Source: Methylobrevis albus | GTDB taxonomy: Bacteria > Pseudomonadota > Alphaproteobacteria > Rhizobiales > Pleomorphomonadaceae | DNA length: 64,000 nucleotides | Assembly (NCBI RefSeq): GCF_015904235.1 | Contig: NZ_JADZLT010000051.1 | Coordinates: 124,001-188,000 of the forward strand | Direction of reading: 5' to 3' | Shown here: positions 17,722 to 27,307 of the stretch, piece after piece | Position numbering within the stretch: the first letter of the stretch is position 1 | Layout: each line of letters begins with the position of its first letter | Translations under genes and position numbers: made by a program | The notes under the pieces: model-generated | What the model was told of the DNA's origin: nothing | Seen by the model: the letters and a program-made list of their open reading frames with translations, nothing else | Database searches by the model: none

Positions 17722-17831
17722 GCGAAAGGCTGCGGATGGCTGCGCCGCGGCATCGGCGGTTTGCAAGCGCCGGACGGCTTGCTAAAGGAGGCAGCGGAAG
17801 GCCGGCGCGATCCCCGGCCCGCGGAGAGCCC

Positions 17832-18419
17832 ATGCGCACGGCGACGATTGCCCGCAAGACCAGCGAAACCGACATCACCGTCACCGTGAACCTCGACGGC
17901 AGCGGCGTCGCCGACATCGAGACCGGCGTCGGCTTCTTCGACCACATGCTGGCGCAGGTCGCGCGGCACGGGCTGATCGACCTCACCATCCGCGCGAAGG
18001 GCGATCTCCACATCGACGACCACCATACCGTCGAGGACGTCGGCATCGCGCTCGGCAAGGCGGTGCTGCAGGCGCTCGGCGACAAGAAGGGCATCACCCG
18101 CTACGCCGACGTGCACCTGCCGATGGACGAGGCGCTCACCCGCTGCGCCATCGACGTCTCCGGCCGGCCCTATCTCGTGTTCCGCGCGCCGTTCGCGACG
18201 CCGAAGATCGGCGGCTTCGACACCCAGCTGGTCGAGGAATGGTTCCGGGCCTTCGCGATGAACGCCGGCATCACGCTGCACGTCGAGACGCTCTACGGCG
18301 GCAACGACCACCACATCGCCGAAAGCTGCTTCAAGGCGCTGGCGCGCGCCCTGCGCCGTGCACTGGAGATCGACCCGCGCCAGGCCGATCGCATTCCCTC
18401 CACCAAGGGCGCATTGTGA
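17832..18419 (+). CDS. hisB: Imidazoleglycerol-phosphate dehydratase
   Basis: A 195-residue HisB dehydratase for step six of histidine synthesis. It carries the duplicated metal-binding motifs: [16 protein letters not shown] near residue 34, [16 protein letters not shown] near 62, [13 protein letters not shown] near 137, and [16 protein letters not shown] near 160, with all expected His/Glu ligands. The start at 17832 is preceded by GGAGAG. It opens the his run hisB-DUF2628-hisH-hisA, a common order in Hyphomicrobiales. Confidence 0.96.
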   Translation: MRTATIARKTSETDITVTVNLDGSGVADIETGVGFFDHMLAQVARHGLIDLTIRAKGDLHIDDHHTVEDVGIALGKAVLQALGDKKGITRYADVHLPMDEALTRCAIDVSGRPYLVFRAPFATPKIGGFDTQLVEEWFRAFAMNAGITLHVETLYGGNDHHIAESCFKALARALRRALEIDPRQADRIPSTKGAL

Positions 18420-18471
18420 GCACGGCTGTGGCCGGCGCCGCGTGGCCGCGGCCCGGCCGGGGAGGTGATCG

Positions 18472-18966
18472 ATGAAGCTCTATACCGTGCACCTGCCGCC
18501 GGAAACGCCGGCCGCGAAGGCCGCCGACAAGGCGCTGTTCATCCGCGACGGCTTCTCGTGGTTCGCCCTCGTGCTGCCGTTCGTCTACGTGCTCTGGCAC
18601 CGGATGTGGTGGGTGCTGCTCGGCGTTGTCGCCGCCGCGGGCGCGATCGAGGTCGCTGCCCGCGCGGCCGGCCCCGCCGCCGGCACGATCCTCTCGATCG
18701 TGTTCGCGCTGGCGTTCGCCACCGAGGCGAACGGCCTGCGCCGCTGGACGCTCGCCCGCAAGGGCTGGCGCTACGCCGGCACCACGGTCGGCGGCTCGCT
18801 GGAAGAGGCCGAACGCCGCTTCTTCGAGACCGGCGTCCCAGCAGCCGCCACCGGACGGCCGCTGCCGGCGCCCGCCCAGGCCGCGCCGCGCCCGGGCCTT
18901 GCCGCCCGCGATTCGATCATCGGCCTCGGCCCGGGCTTCGCCGGCTCGGCGCGCCCGGCCCGCTGA
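18472..18966 (+). CDS. DUF2628 membrane protein in the his cluster
   Basis: A 164-residue protein starting [11 protein letters not shown]. Two or three hydrophobic segments follow (about residues 33-60 and 66-86), and then a soluble Ala/Pro-rich tail. The [14 protein letters not shown] segment and an FFETG motif match the DUF2628 family that sits between hisB and hisH in many Hyphomicrobiales. Its function is unknown; the constant position suggests co-expression with histidine genes rather than a proven role in the pathway. A good GGGAGGTGAT ribosome site supports the start. Confidence 0.85.
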   Translation: MKLYTVHLPPETPAAKAADKALFIRDGFSWFALVLPFVYVLWHRMWWVLLGVVAAAGAIEVAARAAGPAAGTILSIVFALAFATEANGLRRWTLARKGWRYAGTTVGGSLEEAERRFFETGVPAAATGRPLPAPAQAAPRPGLAARDSIIGLGPGFAGSARPAR

Positions 18967-18992
18967 CGGCCGCCGGAGATTTTCGAGAGATC

Positions 18993-19652
18993 ATGACTGT
19001 CGCCATCATCGACTACGGCTCCGGCAACCTCCGCTCCGCCTCGAAGGCGTTCGAGCGCGCGGCGCGGGACATCGGCTATGCCGGCGCGGTGGTCGTCACC
19101 GCCGATCCCGACGTCGTCGCCCGTGCCGACCGCATCGTGTTGCCCGGCGTCGGCGCCTTCGCCGACTGCCGCCGCGGCCTCGGCGCCGTCTCGGGCATGA
19201 CCGAAGCGCTGACCGACGCCGTGCTCGGCCGCGGCCGCCCGTTCTTCGGCATCTGCGTCGGCCAGCAGCTGATGGCGGGGCGCGGGCTTGAGAAGGAGAC
19301 CACCGAGGGTCTCGGCTGGATCCCCGGCGACGTCACGCTGCTTCGCCCGTCCGACCCGGCGCTGAAGGTGCCGCACATGGGCTGGAACACCATCGACCTC
19401 ACCGACGCCGGCGCGGCGCATCCGGTGCTCGCCGAGCTCTCCACCGGCGAAACCGGGCTGCACGCCTATTTCGTGCACTCCTACCATCTCGCGGCGGTCG
19501 ACCCGGCGCACGTCCTCGCCCGCGCCGACTACGGCGGGCCGGTGACGGCGATCGTCGGCCGCGACACGATGATCGGCACCCAGTTCCACCCCGAAAAGAG
19601 CCAGCGCCTCGGCCTCGGCCTGATCGCGAACTTTCTCGCCTGGGCGCCGTGA
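18993..19652 (+). CDS. hisH: Imidazole glycerol phosphate synthase, glutamine amidotransferase subunit
   Basis: A 219-residue class I glutamine amidotransferase that supplies ammonia to HisF. It contains [19 protein letters not shown] at the N-terminus, the nucleophile motif [12 protein letters not shown] near residue 83 (catalytic Cys), and the His-Glu pair in [13 protein letters not shown] near residue 195. It lies 26 nt after the DUF2628 gene. The partner hisF is about 4.2 kb away, beyond the inserted recR-ybaB-dnaX block. Confidence 0.96.
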   Translation: MTVAIIDYGSGNLRSASKAFERAARDIGYAGAVVVTADPDVVARADRIVLPGVGAFADCRRGLGAVSGMTEALTDAVLGRGRPFFGICVGQQLMAGRGLEKETTEGLGWIPGDVTLLRPSDPALKVPHMGWNTIDLTDAGAAHPVLAELSTGETGLHAYFVHSYHLAAVDPAHVLARADYGGPVTAIVGRDTMIGTQFHPEKSQRLGLGLIANFLAWAP

Positions 19653-19817
19653 CGGCGCCGCCGGTCGCCCGGAGCGCGCCGTCCACTTGCCGCGCGGCAG
19701 GCCTGCGCGCCGGCGCGGCGTCGCGCCACCGGCCGGCGGCCGCCGCTGCCGACGCCGGGTCCGCTCTTGCCGGCCGCACCATTCCTCCGATGCCCCGCCG
19801 GCCGTGAAGGTGACCCG

Positions 19818-20549
19818 ATGATCCTCTATCCCGCGATCGACCTGAAATCCGGCCAGTGCGTGCGCCTGAAGCTCGGCGACATGGCCGAGGCCACCGTCTA
19901 CAACGACGACCCGGCCGCGCAGGCGCGCGCCTTTGCCGAGCTCGGCTTCCCCTGGCTGCACGTCGTCGACCTCGACGGCGCCTTCGCCGGGGCCTCGCAG
20001 AACGGCGCCGCGGTCGACGCGATCCTCAAAGCCACGTCGATGCGGGTGCAGCTCGGCGGCGGCATCCGCGACCGCGCCGCGATCGAGGCCTGGCTGGAGA
20101 AGGGTGTCGCCCGCGTCATCCTCGGCACCGCGGCGCTGCGCGATCCGGATCTCGTGCGCGACGCGGCCTGCGCCCACCCCGGCCGCATCGTGGTGGGCAT
20201 CGACGCCCGCGGCGGCCGCGTCGCCGTCGAGGGCTGGGCGGAATCCTCCGACCTCTCGGCGATCGACCTCGGCCGAAAGTTCGAGGACGCCGGCGTCGCC
20301 GCCATCGTCTACACCGACATCGACCGCGACGGCATCCTGAAGGGCCTCAACATCCCCTCGACGCTGGAGCTCGCCCGCGCCGTCTCGATCCCGGTGATCG
20401 CCTCGGGCGGCCTCGCCTCGATCGCCGACGTCGAGCGCCTGCTGGAACCCGACTGCGCCATCCTCGACGGCGCCATCACCGGCCGCGCGCTGTATGACGG
20501 CCGGCTGGACGCGCGCGAGGCGCTAGCGTTGATCGCGGCCGCAGCCTAA
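19818..20549 (+). CDS. hisA: ProFAR isomerase (phosphoribosylformimino-5-aminoimidazole carboxamide ribotide isomerase)
   Basis: A 243-residue TIM-barrel isomerase of histidine synthesis. The N-terminus is [19 protein letters not shown], with the first catalytic Asp in PAID. The second half-barrel has [13 protein letters not shown] near residue 168 with the second catalytic Asp. Phosphate-binding GGGIRD and ASGGLAS motifs are present. About 165 nt separate it from hisH without a visible gene. It converges with recR, 15 nt away. Confidence 0.96.
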   Translation: MILYPAIDLKSGQCVRLKLGDMAEATVYNDDPAAQARAFAELGFPWLHVVDLDGAFAGASQNGAAVDAILKATSMRVQLGGGIRDRAAIEAWLEKGVARVILGTAALRDPDLVRDAACAHPGRIVVGIDARGGRVAVEGWAESSDLSAIDLGRKFEDAGVAAIVYTDIDRDGILKGLNIPSTLELARAVSIPVIASGGLASIADVERLLEPDCAILDGAITGRALYDGRLDAREALALIAAAA

Positions 20550-20564
20550 ACGCCGCGGCTCGCC

Positions 20565-21173
20565 TCAAAACGGCTGCCGCGACCGGATCGCCGCCGTCAG
20601 CGTGCCCTCGTCGAGGTAGTCGAGTTCGCCACCCACCGGCACGCCGTGGGCGAGGCGGGAGACTTTCAATGGCAGGCCGGCGAGTTGGTCGGTGACGTAG
20701 TGGGCGGTGGTCTGGCCGTCGACGGTGGCGTTGACGGCGAGGATGATCTCCTTCACCTCGGGCCCCGCGGCGCGGGCGACGAGGCCGGCGATGGCGAGGT
20801 CGTCGGGGCCGACGCCGTCGAGGGCGGACAGCGTGCCGCCGAGCACGTGGTAGCGGCAGTCGACCGCGCCGGCGCGCTCCAGCGCCCAGAGATCGGCGAC
20901 GTCCTCCACCACCACGATCACCGAGCCGTCGCGGCGCGGATCGGTGCAGACGAAGCAGGGATCGGCGGTATCGACGTTGCCGCAGGTGCGGCAGGTCGTG
21001 ACCTTCGCCGCCGCCGTCGCCATCGCCTCGGCGAGCGGGATCAGCAGCAGCTCCTTCTTCTTGACGAGCTGCAGCGCCGCGCGCCGCGCCGACCGGGGCC
21101 CGAGCCCCGGCAGGCGCGCGAGCAGCTGGATCAGCCGCTCGATCTCGGGGCCGGTGACGCGCCGCGCCGCCAT
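20565..21173 (-). CDS. recR: Recombination mediator protein RecR
   Basis: A 202-residue RecR. It has a helix-hairpin-helix region near [19 protein letters not shown] (residue 17), a four-cysteine zinc finger [16 protein letters not shown] near residue 61, and a Toprim domain with [15 protein letters not shown] near residue 88. It acts with RecF/RecO in loading RecA at gaps. It is the last gene of the conserved dnaX-ybaB-recR operon, 34 nt after ybaB. Confidence 0.96.
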   Translation of the reverse strand: MAARRVTGPEIERLIQLLARLPGLGPRSARRAALQLVKKKELLLIPLAEAMATAAAKVTTCRTCGNVDTADPCFVCTDPRRDGSVIVVVEDVADLWALERAGAVDCRYHVLGGTLSALDGVGPDDLAIAGLVARAAGPEVKEIILAVNATVDGQTTAHYVTDQLAGLPLKVSRLAHGVPVGGELDYLDEGTLTAAIRSRQPF

Positions 21174-21207
21174 CAGGGTCTCGCTTTCGAAAGTTCGGGA
21201 CGGGAAA

Positions 21208-21534
21208 TCAGAACGGCAGCTTGAGGCCGGCCGGCAGGTTGAAGCCGCCCGTCACCGCCTGCATCTTCGCCGCCACCGCCTCGTCGAGCTTGGCGCGGGC
21301 GTCGGCGTGCGCCGCGACGATCAGGTCCTCGAGGATCTCCGCCTCGTCCGGGTTGAGCAGCGAGGGGTCGATGGCGAGGCGGCGCAGGTCGCCCTTGCCG
21401 GCGAGCGTCACCTTGACGAGGCCGGCGCCCGAAGCGCCCTCCACCTCGATCAGCGCGATCTCGGCCTGGGCCTCGCCGATCTTCGCCTGGATCTCCTGCG
21501 CCTGCTTCATCATCTTGCCGAGATCGCCGAACAT
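21208..21534 (-). CDS. ybaB: YbaB/EbfC nucleoid-associated protein
   Basis: A 108-residue YbaB/EbfC-family DNA-binding protein. It starts [19 protein letters not shown] and has the central [19 protein letters not shown] and the helical [18 protein letters not shown]. Members form dimers that bind DNA without strong specificity. The gene sits between dnaX and recR, the usual order, and its ATG follows a GGAGAACGG ribosome site. It is confidently assigned from sequence and synteny together. Confidence 0.95.
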   Translation of the reverse strand: MFGDLGKMMKQAQEIQAKIGEAQAEIALIEVEGASGAGLVKVTLAGKGDLRRLAIDPSLLNPDEAEILEDLIVAAHADARAKLDEAVAAKMQAVTGGFNLPAGLKLPF

Positions 21535-21593
21535 GGCCGTTCTCCGTCGTTTGAGGGGCGGCGGTCCGCCCGGTTGCAGCGTGCGTCTCGCCG

Positions 21594-23579
21594 TCAGTCG
21601 TCGTCGAGGTCGCGGAACATCGCGTCGAGGTCGTAGGCGTCGGGGTCGAAGCCGTCGGCGCCGTAGTCGGGCGGCAGCGGGCCGTCGCCGGGAGCGCCGA
21701 GGCCGGGCAGCGGCTCGTCGAGCACCGAGCGCACGTCGACGATCTTGGCGCCGGGGAAGCTCGCGAGGATCGCGGAGACGAGCGGATCGGCGCGCGCCTC
21801 GTCTTCCAGGCTGCGCTTCTGCGTCTCGCGCCGCTCCTGCACGGTGGCGGCGCCGTCCTCGCGCGAGACGGCGACGATCCAGCGCCGGCCGGTCCATTCG
21901 GTCAGCTTGCGGCCGAGCTCGCCGGCAAGGTTCGGCCCGGCGCCGGGGCCGGGGTTGATCTCGATGCGGCCGTCCTCGTAGCGCACCAGGCGCACGTGCC
22001 GCTCCAGCGCGACTTTGAGGCCGATGTCGCGCCGGGCCGCGGCGAGCGCGATGACGTCGTCGAAGGCGGCGAGCACCGGCGCCTCGGCCGGCCGCGGCGC
22101 CGCCGCCGGATCGGGCGCGAGCCGGGCGGTTGCGCCGGCCGGTGCGCCCGCGGGGGTCGGCAGCGAGCGAAGTTGCGGCGCGCGGGCGGTCGTCGCCCCG
22201 GTCGACGCGGCGGAGGCACCGCCGCCACTACTGCCGCCGGGCGCGGCCGGGCCGCGGCCGGGGGCTGCGCCGCCGCGCATGTCGGCGAGCGCCTTCAGCG
22301 CCTCGTCGGGCGTCGGCAGGTCGGCGGCATAGGCGATGCGCACCAGCACCATCTCGGCGGCGGGCAGCGGCCGCGGCGCGGTCTGCACCTCGGCGATGCC
22401 CTTCAGCAGCATCTGCCAGGCGCGCGCCAGCACGCGGACGGGCAGGGTGCCGGCGAAACTCCGGCCGCGCTCGCGCTCGGTCTCGGTCAGCGAGGGATCG
22501 TCGGCGCTCGCCGGCACCAGCTTGGTGCGCGTCACGAGGTGAGTGAAGGCGGCGAGGTCGGAGAGCACGACGGCCGGGTCGGCGCCGGTGTCGTACTGGT
22601 CGGCGAGTTCGCCGAGCGCCCCGGCGATGTCGCCCTTCATCACCATCTCGAAGAGGTCGATGACGCGGCCGCGGTCGGCGAGGCCGAGCATGGCGCGGAC
22701 CTCGGCGCCGTCGACGCGGCCGCCGCCGTGGGCGATCGCCTGGTCGAGGATGGTGAGCGAATCGCGCACCGAGCCTTCGGCGGCGCGCGCGATCAGGGCG
22801 AGCGCCTCGTCGTCGACGACGACGTTCTCGGCGGCGGCGATGCCGGAAAGGTGCTTCACCATCAGCCCGGCGTCGACGCGGCGGAGATCGAAGCGCTGGC
22901 AGCGCGACAGCACGGTGATCGGGACTTTCCGGATCTCGGTGGTCGCGAACACGAACTTCACGTGCTCCGGCGGCTCTTCCAGCGTCTTCAGCAGCGCGTT
23001 GAACGCCGCCGTCGAGAGCATGTGCACCTCGTCGACGATGTAGACCTTGTAGCGGGCCGAAACCGGCTTGTAGCGCGCGGCATCCGTGATCTCGCGGATG
23101 TCGGAGACGCCGGTGTGCGAGGCGGCGTCGATCTCGATCACGTCGACGTGCCGGCCCTCCATGATGGCGCGGCAGTGGATGCCGAGTTCCGGCATCGCCA
23201 CCGACGGGCCGGAGGCGCCGCCCTCGACCTCGTAGTTGAGCGCGCGGGCGAGGATGCGGGCGGTTGTGGTCTTGCCGACACCGCGCACGCCCGTCAGCAT
23301 CCAGGCCTGCGCGATGCGCCCGGTGGCGAACGCGTTCGACAGCGTCTGCACCATCGGCCCGTGGCCGATCAGGTCGTCGAAATTCGAGGGGCGGTATTTG
23401 CGGGCGAGGACGCGGTAGCCGGCGGCGGGTGCGCCCGGCGTCGCCGCGGCACGGGCCTCGCCGGGCATGGTCGGCGAGCCGGTTCCAGCGGTGTCCAGCG
23501 GCCCGGCTGCGCCGGCGTCGTCGTCAGCCGTCACGGCGGCACTCCCGGCTCGTCCGTCGATCTCCGCCGGCACCGCCAC
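21594..23579 (-). CDS. dnaX: DNA polymerase III subunits gamma/tau
   Basis: A 661-residue clamp-loader ATPase. ARKYRPSNFDDLIGH starts the AAA+ domain near residue 58, Walker A is GVRGVGKTTTAR near 97, Walker B YIVDEVHMLS near 180, and the sensor stretch FATTEIRKVPITVLSRCQRFDLRR near 210. The zinc-module cysteines found in gammaproteobacterial DnaX are largely missing (only one in GIHCRAI), as in other Hyphomicrobiales. The C-terminal half is the Pro/Ala-rich tau region. The GTG start at 23579 is tentative; the first 50 residues are low complexity. No clear slippery sequence for a gamma frameshift was seen. Confidence 0.92.
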   Translation of the reverse strand: MAVPAEIDGRAGSAAVTADDDAGAAGPLDTAGTGSPTMPGEARAAATPGAPAAGYRVLARKYRPSNFDDLIGHGPMVQTLSNAFATGRIAQAWMLTGVRGVGKTTTARILARALNYEVEGGASGPSVAMPELGIHCRAIMEGRHVDVIEIDAASHTGVSDIREITDAARYKPVSARYKVYIVDEVHMLSTAAFNALLKTLEEPPEHVKFVFATTEIRKVPITVLSRCQRFDLRRVDAGLMVKHLSGIAAAENVVVDDEALALIARAAEGSVRDSLTILDQAIAHGGGRVDGAEVRAMLGLADRGRVIDLFEMVMKGDIAGALGELADQYDTGADPAVVLSDLAAFTHLVTRTKLVPASADDPSLTETERERGRSFAGTLPVRVLARAWQMLLKGIAEVQTAPRPLPAAEMVLVRIAYAADLPTPDEALKALADMRGGAAPGRGPAAPGGSSGGGASAASTGATTARAPQLRSLPTPAGAPAGATARLAPDPAAAPRPAEAPVLAAFDDVIALAAARRDIGLKVALERHVRLVRYEDGRIEINPGPGAGPNLAGELGRKLTEWTGRRWIVAVSREDGAATVQERRETQKRSLEDEARADPLVSAILASFPGAKIVDVRSVLDEPLPGLGAPGDGPLPPDYGADGFDPDAYDLDAMFRDLDDD

Positions 23580-23633
23580 GAAAGCGGAGCCCCCGGCCTC
23601 ATGGCCGCGGGCCTGAAGCCGGCGCTGGCGGAA

Positions 23634-23739
23634 GGGTGGGAGGCTGACCTGTGACCCGAGCCAGGGCTCGTTGGGGCTGCTTCCTTCCGGACCTGACCCG
23701 GTTGGCGAGTGGCACGTCCACCGCCAACCTCCCGACCCT
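23634..23739 (-). ncRNA. ffs: Signal recognition particle RNA, small bacterial (4.5S) type
   Basis: On the minus strand, positions 23697-23670 read GGGTCAGGTCCGGAAGGAAG and then CAGCCCC, the highly conserved Ffh-binding domain IV with its tetraloop and asymmetric loop. The flanks pair: the 5' GGGTCGGGAGG (23739-23729) with the 3' CCTCCCACCC (23643-23634), closing a rod of about 106 nt, the size of 4.5S RNA. Ends are estimated from pairing. Location immediately upstream of dnaX on the same strand is common in alphaproteobacteria. The RNA binds Ffh and FtsY for cotranslational membrane targeting. Confidence 0.93.
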
Positions 23740-23893
23740 CATATCTCAGCGCCGGACCCCGATTGCAAGAGGCTTGTCCTCGAACCCCGCGGCGTCGATC
23801 CCGCGCCCCGCTGGACGCGTCCCGCCGCGGGCGCTAGGAAAGCCGGAGAAACTTCCCCCCGCCGGCCATCCGCCGGAACCCTTGCGAGCCCCC

Positions 23894-24691
23894 ATGCTGA
23901 AAGCCCGCGTCATTCCCTGCCTCGACGTCAAGGACGGCCGCGTGGTGAAGGGGGTCAACTTCGTCGACCTGCGCGATGCCGGCGACCCGGTCGAGGCCGC
24001 CGGGGCCTATGACGCCGCCGGGGCGGACGAGCTCTGCTTTCTCGACATCACGGCGAGCCACGAGGCGCGCGGCACCCTGATCGACGTCGTCGAGCGCACC
24101 GCGGCGCTGTGCTTCATGCCGGTGACGGTGGGCGGCGGCGTGCGCACGGTGGAGGACATCCGCACCCTGCTGCTCGCCGGTGCCGACAAGGTGTCGATCA
24201 ACTCGGCCGCGGTGAACGACCGCAGCTTCGTCGGCCGCGCCGCCGACAAGTTCGGCGACCAGTGCATCGTCGTCTCGATCGACGCCAAGCGCGTCTCGGG
24301 CGCGGGCGAGGCGCCGCGCTGGGAGATCTTCACCCACGGCGGCCGCAAGGCGACCGGCATCGACGCCGTCGATTTCGCCCGCGACGTCGTCCGCCTCGGC
24401 GCCGGCGAGTTGCTCGTCACCTCGATGGACCGCGACGGCACCAAGTCGGGCTTCGACATCGCGCTGACCCGCACCATCGCCGACGCGGTGCACGTGCCGG
24501 TGATCGCCAGCGGCGGCGTCGGCACGCTCGACCATCTCGTCGAGGGCGTGCGCGACGGCCATGCGACGGCGGTGCTCGCCGCCTCGATCTTCCACTTCGG
24601 CACCTTCTCGATCCCTGAAGCGAAAGCCCACATGGCCGCGGCGGGTATCCCGGTCCGCCTCGACGAGGCCGGCGAGCTCGGCGCGGCCTGA
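23894..24691 (+). CDS. hisF: Imidazole glycerol phosphate synthase, cyclase subunit
   Basis: A 265-residue TIM barrel that forms IGP and AICAR using ammonia from HisH. It has the N-terminal [19 protein letters not shown] with the first catalytic Asp, [11 protein letters not shown] near residue 81, [14 protein letters not shown] near residue 175 with the second Asp, and [11 protein letters not shown]. The ATG at 23894 gives the standard [12 protein letters not shown] start. It is cut off from hisH/hisA by the opposite-strand ffs-dnaX-ybaB-recR block, so it needs its own promoter between the SRP RNA and its start. Confidence 0.96.
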   Translation: MLKARVIPCLDVKDGRVVKGVNFVDLRDAGDPVEAAGAYDAAGADELCFLDITASHEARGTLIDVVERTAALCFMPVTVGGGVRTVEDIRTLLLAGADKVSINSAAVNDRSFVGRAADKFGDQCIVVSIDAKRVSGAGEAPRWEIFTHGGRKATGIDAVDFARDVVRLGAGELLVTSMDRDGTKSGFDIALTRTIADAVHVPVIASGGVGTLDHLVEGVRDGHATAVLAASIFHFGTFSIPEAKAHMAAAGIPVRLDEAGELGAA

Positions 24692-24842
24692 CACGCCACG
24701 GCGAGACGGGCCAAATTGTCCGCACATTGCAGTGCAGCACGTCGCCACGTGCGCACTGCGGCAATCGGCGGGCGGACCCGGATTTCATTTTAACGGCTTT
24801 GGGTCTAGGAGTCGTCGCGAACGCCCGCAGGACTTGCGACGA

Positions 24843-25166
24843 ATGAACAATTTCTCTCTGGAAGACCTCGAGCGCATGATCGCCGAGCGAGCGGCCGGGG
24901 GCGATCCCGCGTCCTATACGGCCAAGCTCGTCGGCAGGGGCCTGCCGAAGTGCACCCAGAAGCTCGGCGAGGAAGCGGTGGAGACGGTGATCGCCGCGCT
25001 CTCCGGCGACCGCACCGAGATCACCAAGGAAGCGGCCGACCTGCTCTACCACCTCCTCGTGGTGCTGATGGTCACCGGCGTCCCGCTCGCCGACGTGCTC
25101 GCCGAACTCGAAAGCCGCACGGTGCGGACCGGGCTCGAGGAAAAGGCGGCGCGCAAGCCCGTCTGA
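24843..25166 (+). CDS. hisE: Phosphoribosyl-ATP pyrophosphatase
   Basis: A 107-residue MazG-like HisE enzyme (second step of histidine synthesis, PR-ATP to PR-AMP plus pyrophosphate). Signature: [21 protein letters not shown] near residue 23, with the metal-binding EExxE/ExxD arrangement continuing in [14 protein letters not shown]. It is not fused to HisI. It lies 151 nt after hisF, with the start at 24843. Confidence 0.94.
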   Translation: MNNFSLEDLERMIAERAAGGDPASYTAKLVGRGLPKCTQKLGEEAVETVIAALSGDRTEITKEAADLLYHLLVVLMVTGVPLADVLAELESRTVRTGLEEKAARKPV

Positions 25167-25270
25167 CGCCGCCACCCGCCACCCCGCACCAAGGACCTTC
25201 GACGGCCGGCATGACGACACCTCGCCCCGCCCGCCGCCAGAACGCCCGCCCGCCGAAGGGAACGGACGCG

Positions 25271-26236
25271 ATGGACCAGTTGAACCCGCCGCTCGCCGAT
25301 CCCCGGATCTCGCCTTACCGGACCTACACCAAGGCCGAATGGGCGGACCTGCGGCAGGGCATGCCGATGACCCTCGACGTCTCCGACCTCGGCCGGCTGC
25401 GCAGCCTCGGCGACCCGCTGTCGATCGACGAGGTGGCGATGGTCTACCTGCCGCTGTCGCGGCTGCTGTCGCTCTACGTCGAGGCGACGCAGGGGCTGCA
25501 CAACGCCACCCAGCGCTTTCTCGGCCAGACCGAGCGCAAGATGCCCTTCGTCATCGGCATCGCCGGCTCGGTCGCCGTCGGCAAGTCGACCACGGCGCGC
25601 ATCCTCAAAACCCTGCTGGCGCGCTGGCCGTCCAGCCCGCAGGTCGACCTCGTCACCACCGACGGCTTCCTGCTGCCGAACGCCGTGCTGAAGGCCGAAG
25701 GGCTGATGGAGCGCAAGGGCTTTCCGGAGAGCTACGACCTGCCGTCGCTGCTCGCCTTCCTCTCGGCGATCAAGGGCGGCGAGCCGCAGGTGCGCGCGCC
25801 GGTCTATTCGCACCTCGTCTACGACGTGGTGCCGGGCGAGGAGGTCGTCGTCGACCGCCCCGACATCCTGATCCTCGAGGGTCTCAACGTGCTGCAGACC
25901 AGCCGGCTGCCGAAGGACGGCAAGGCGGTGCCCTTCGTGTCGGATTTCTTCGATTTCTCGATCTACATCGACGCGCCGGAGGCCGATCTCCGCAGCTGGT
26001 ACATCGACCGCTTCATGCGCCTGCGCCAGACCGCCTTCCGCGACCCGCGGTCCTATTTCGCGCGCTACGCCGAGATCTCCGAGGAGGAGGCGACCAAGGT
26101 CGCGACCGGCCTCTGGGAGCGCATCAACCTCGTCAACCTCACCGACAACATCCTCCCGACGCGGCCCCGCGCGGACCTCATCCTCGGAAAGAGCGGCACC
26201 CACGGCATCGACACGGTGATGCTGCGAAAGCTGTGA
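25271..26236 (+). CDS. coaA: Type I pantothenate kinase
   Basis: A 321-residue CoaA kinase, the first step of coenzyme A synthesis. Walker A is [17 protein letters not shown] near residue 95. [14 protein letters not shown] near 127 and [17 protein letters not shown] near 148 are diagnostic, and [10 protein letters not shown] lies near 202. The ATG at 25271 follows AAGGGA at good spacing and gives a normal length; an in-frame ATG at 25211 would add 20 basic residues. hisE-coaA adjacency is typical of Hyphomicrobiales. Confidence 0.94.
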   Translation: MDQLNPPLADPRISPYRTYTKAEWADLRQGMPMTLDVSDLGRLRSLGDPLSIDEVAMVYLPLSRLLSLYVEATQGLHNATQRFLGQTERKMPFVIGIAGSVAVGKSTTARILKTLLARWPSSPQVDLVTTDGFLLPNAVLKAEGLMERKGFPESYDLPSLLAFLSAIKGGEPQVRAPVYSHLVYDVVPGEEVVVDRPDILILEGLNVLQTSRLPKDGKAVPFVSDFFDFSIYIDAPEADLRSWYIDRFMRLRQTAFRDPRSYFARYAEISEEEATKVATGLWERINLVNLTDNILPTRPRADLILGKSGTHGIDTVMLRKL

Positions 26237-26245
26237 GGGGGGGTA

Positions 26246-26428
26246 GGTTGCGGCAGCGCCGCACCCCCTCATCCGGCCTTCGGCCACCTTCTCCCGCAAG
26301 GGGAGAAGGGACTATCTGCAAGACCTTGAATTAGTTACGTTCCCCTGCGCCTGCGGCTCCTTCCCCTTCTCCCCTTGCGGGAGAAGGTGCCCGAAGGGCG
26401 GATGAGGGGGCCAGCCTCTCCGCAACCA
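26246..26428. repeat. Intergenic palindromic element between coaA and proC-like gene
   Basis: A long imperfect inverted repeat fills the gap. The left arm of about 47 bases (26264-26310) includes CACCTTCTCCCGCAAGGGG. The right arm (26363-26410) is close to its reverse complement. Outermost GGTTGCGG (26246-26253) and CCGCAACC (26420-26427) also pair. The CTCCCGCAAGGGGAG core is a widespread rhizobial-type dispersed palindrome, different in sequence from the one at 12105. It lies between two convergent genes and could act as a bidirectional terminator. Confidence 0.8.
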
Positions 26429-26434
26429 CCAAAC

Positions 26435-27229
26435 TCAGTCCACCTTCTCGGGCTTGCGCAGCCGCTCCGCATGCGCGGCGATCGACTCCAGCGTCGCCTC
26501 GACCGCGTCGAACCAGCCGGTCTCGCGGAAGCGGGCGCGGCCGTGTTCGTTGAGGCCGCCGCGGGTCTCGTGGTGGGCGGGATCGACCGTCTCACCGGCG
26601 GCGAGCGCCTGCAGCGTCACCTCGGCGAGGCCGTCGTACATCGAGCGGACGTAAGCCGTGGCGGCGTCCTCGGCCATGCCGCGCTTCAGGAGCCAGGCGA
26701 CGACGCGGTTCTGCATCTCGTAGTGCGACGACATCAGCGCGCTGGCGATGCCGATCGCGTGCAGGTCCGCCTCGCGCGTCGCCACCACGAGGTCGCCGAG
26801 GCCGGAAAACAGGTCCTCGACCACCGGGTTTGCCGGATATTGCACCACCGGCCCCTTGCGGAAGCGGATCGGCGGCAGCGGGTTGACGCGAACGACGGCG
26901 GCCGCGGGCGCCACCGCCGCGCGCACCACGTCGAGCGGCACGCCGGCGAGGAAGCTCACCACGGTCTGGTCCTCGCGGAACGGCAGCCCGGCGGTCGCCT
27001 CGCCGAGTTGGTTCGGCCGCATGCCGAGGAAGACGACGTCGCTTCCCTCGACCACCGCGGCGCTCGACGCCGCCCGGGTGACGTCGGCATGGGCGGCGGC
27101 GAGCGCCGTGGAGATCGCCTCCGAGCGCGGCGAGACGAGGATCGCGACGCGGCCGGCGTGCGTCTCCTCGAGGCCGCCGATCACGGCGGCGGCAAGCGTT
27201 CCGGTGCCGACGAATCCAAGGCGCAGCAT
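26435..27229 (-). CDS. Pyrroline-5-carboxylate reductase-like NAD(P)-binding protein
   Basis: A 264-residue protein of the ProC superfamily. It has the N-terminal Rossmann motif LGFVGTGTLAAAVIGGL (residues 4-20), FLGMRPNQLGEA near residue 68, and a C-terminal dimerisation domain with helix MSSHYEMQNRVVAWLLKRGM near 165. The usual ProC SPGGTT segment is replaced by HHETRGGLNEHGRARF, so it is a diverged member. True P5C reductase activity is not certain; a paralogue reducing a related cyclic imine is possible. It is the last of a likely minus-strand group: luciferase-like, LysR, ProC-like. Confidence 0.8.
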   Translation of the reverse strand: MLRLGFVGTGTLAAAVIGGLEETHAGRVAILVSPRSEAISTALAAAHADVTRAASSAAVVEGSDVVFLGMRPNQLGEATAGLPFREDQTVVSFLAGVPLDVVRAAVAPAAAVVRVNPLPPIRFRKGPVVQYPANPVVEDLFSGLGDLVVATREADLHAIGIASALMSSHYEMQNRVVAWLLKRGMAEDAATAYVRSMYDGLAEVTLQALAAGETVDPAHHETRGGLNEHGRARFRETGWFDAVEATLESIAAHAERLRKPEKVD

Positions 27230-27307
27230 CAGTCAGTCCTCCTCTTGAGGCGAGGGATGGGGTAAAGGGGTCCGGAGACGGGGAAATGCGACAGGCCGGG
27301 CGCCGGC

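Noticed and set aside
21594..23579. Programmed frameshift in dnaX producing a separate gamma subunit
   Set aside because: No A/T-rich slippery heptamer with a following hairpin was seen in the expected region.
24716..24726. TTGTCCGCACA before hisE as another member of the TTGTCnnGACAA family
   Set aside because: One arm is broken and the downstream gene is biosynthetic, not catabolic; probably chance.
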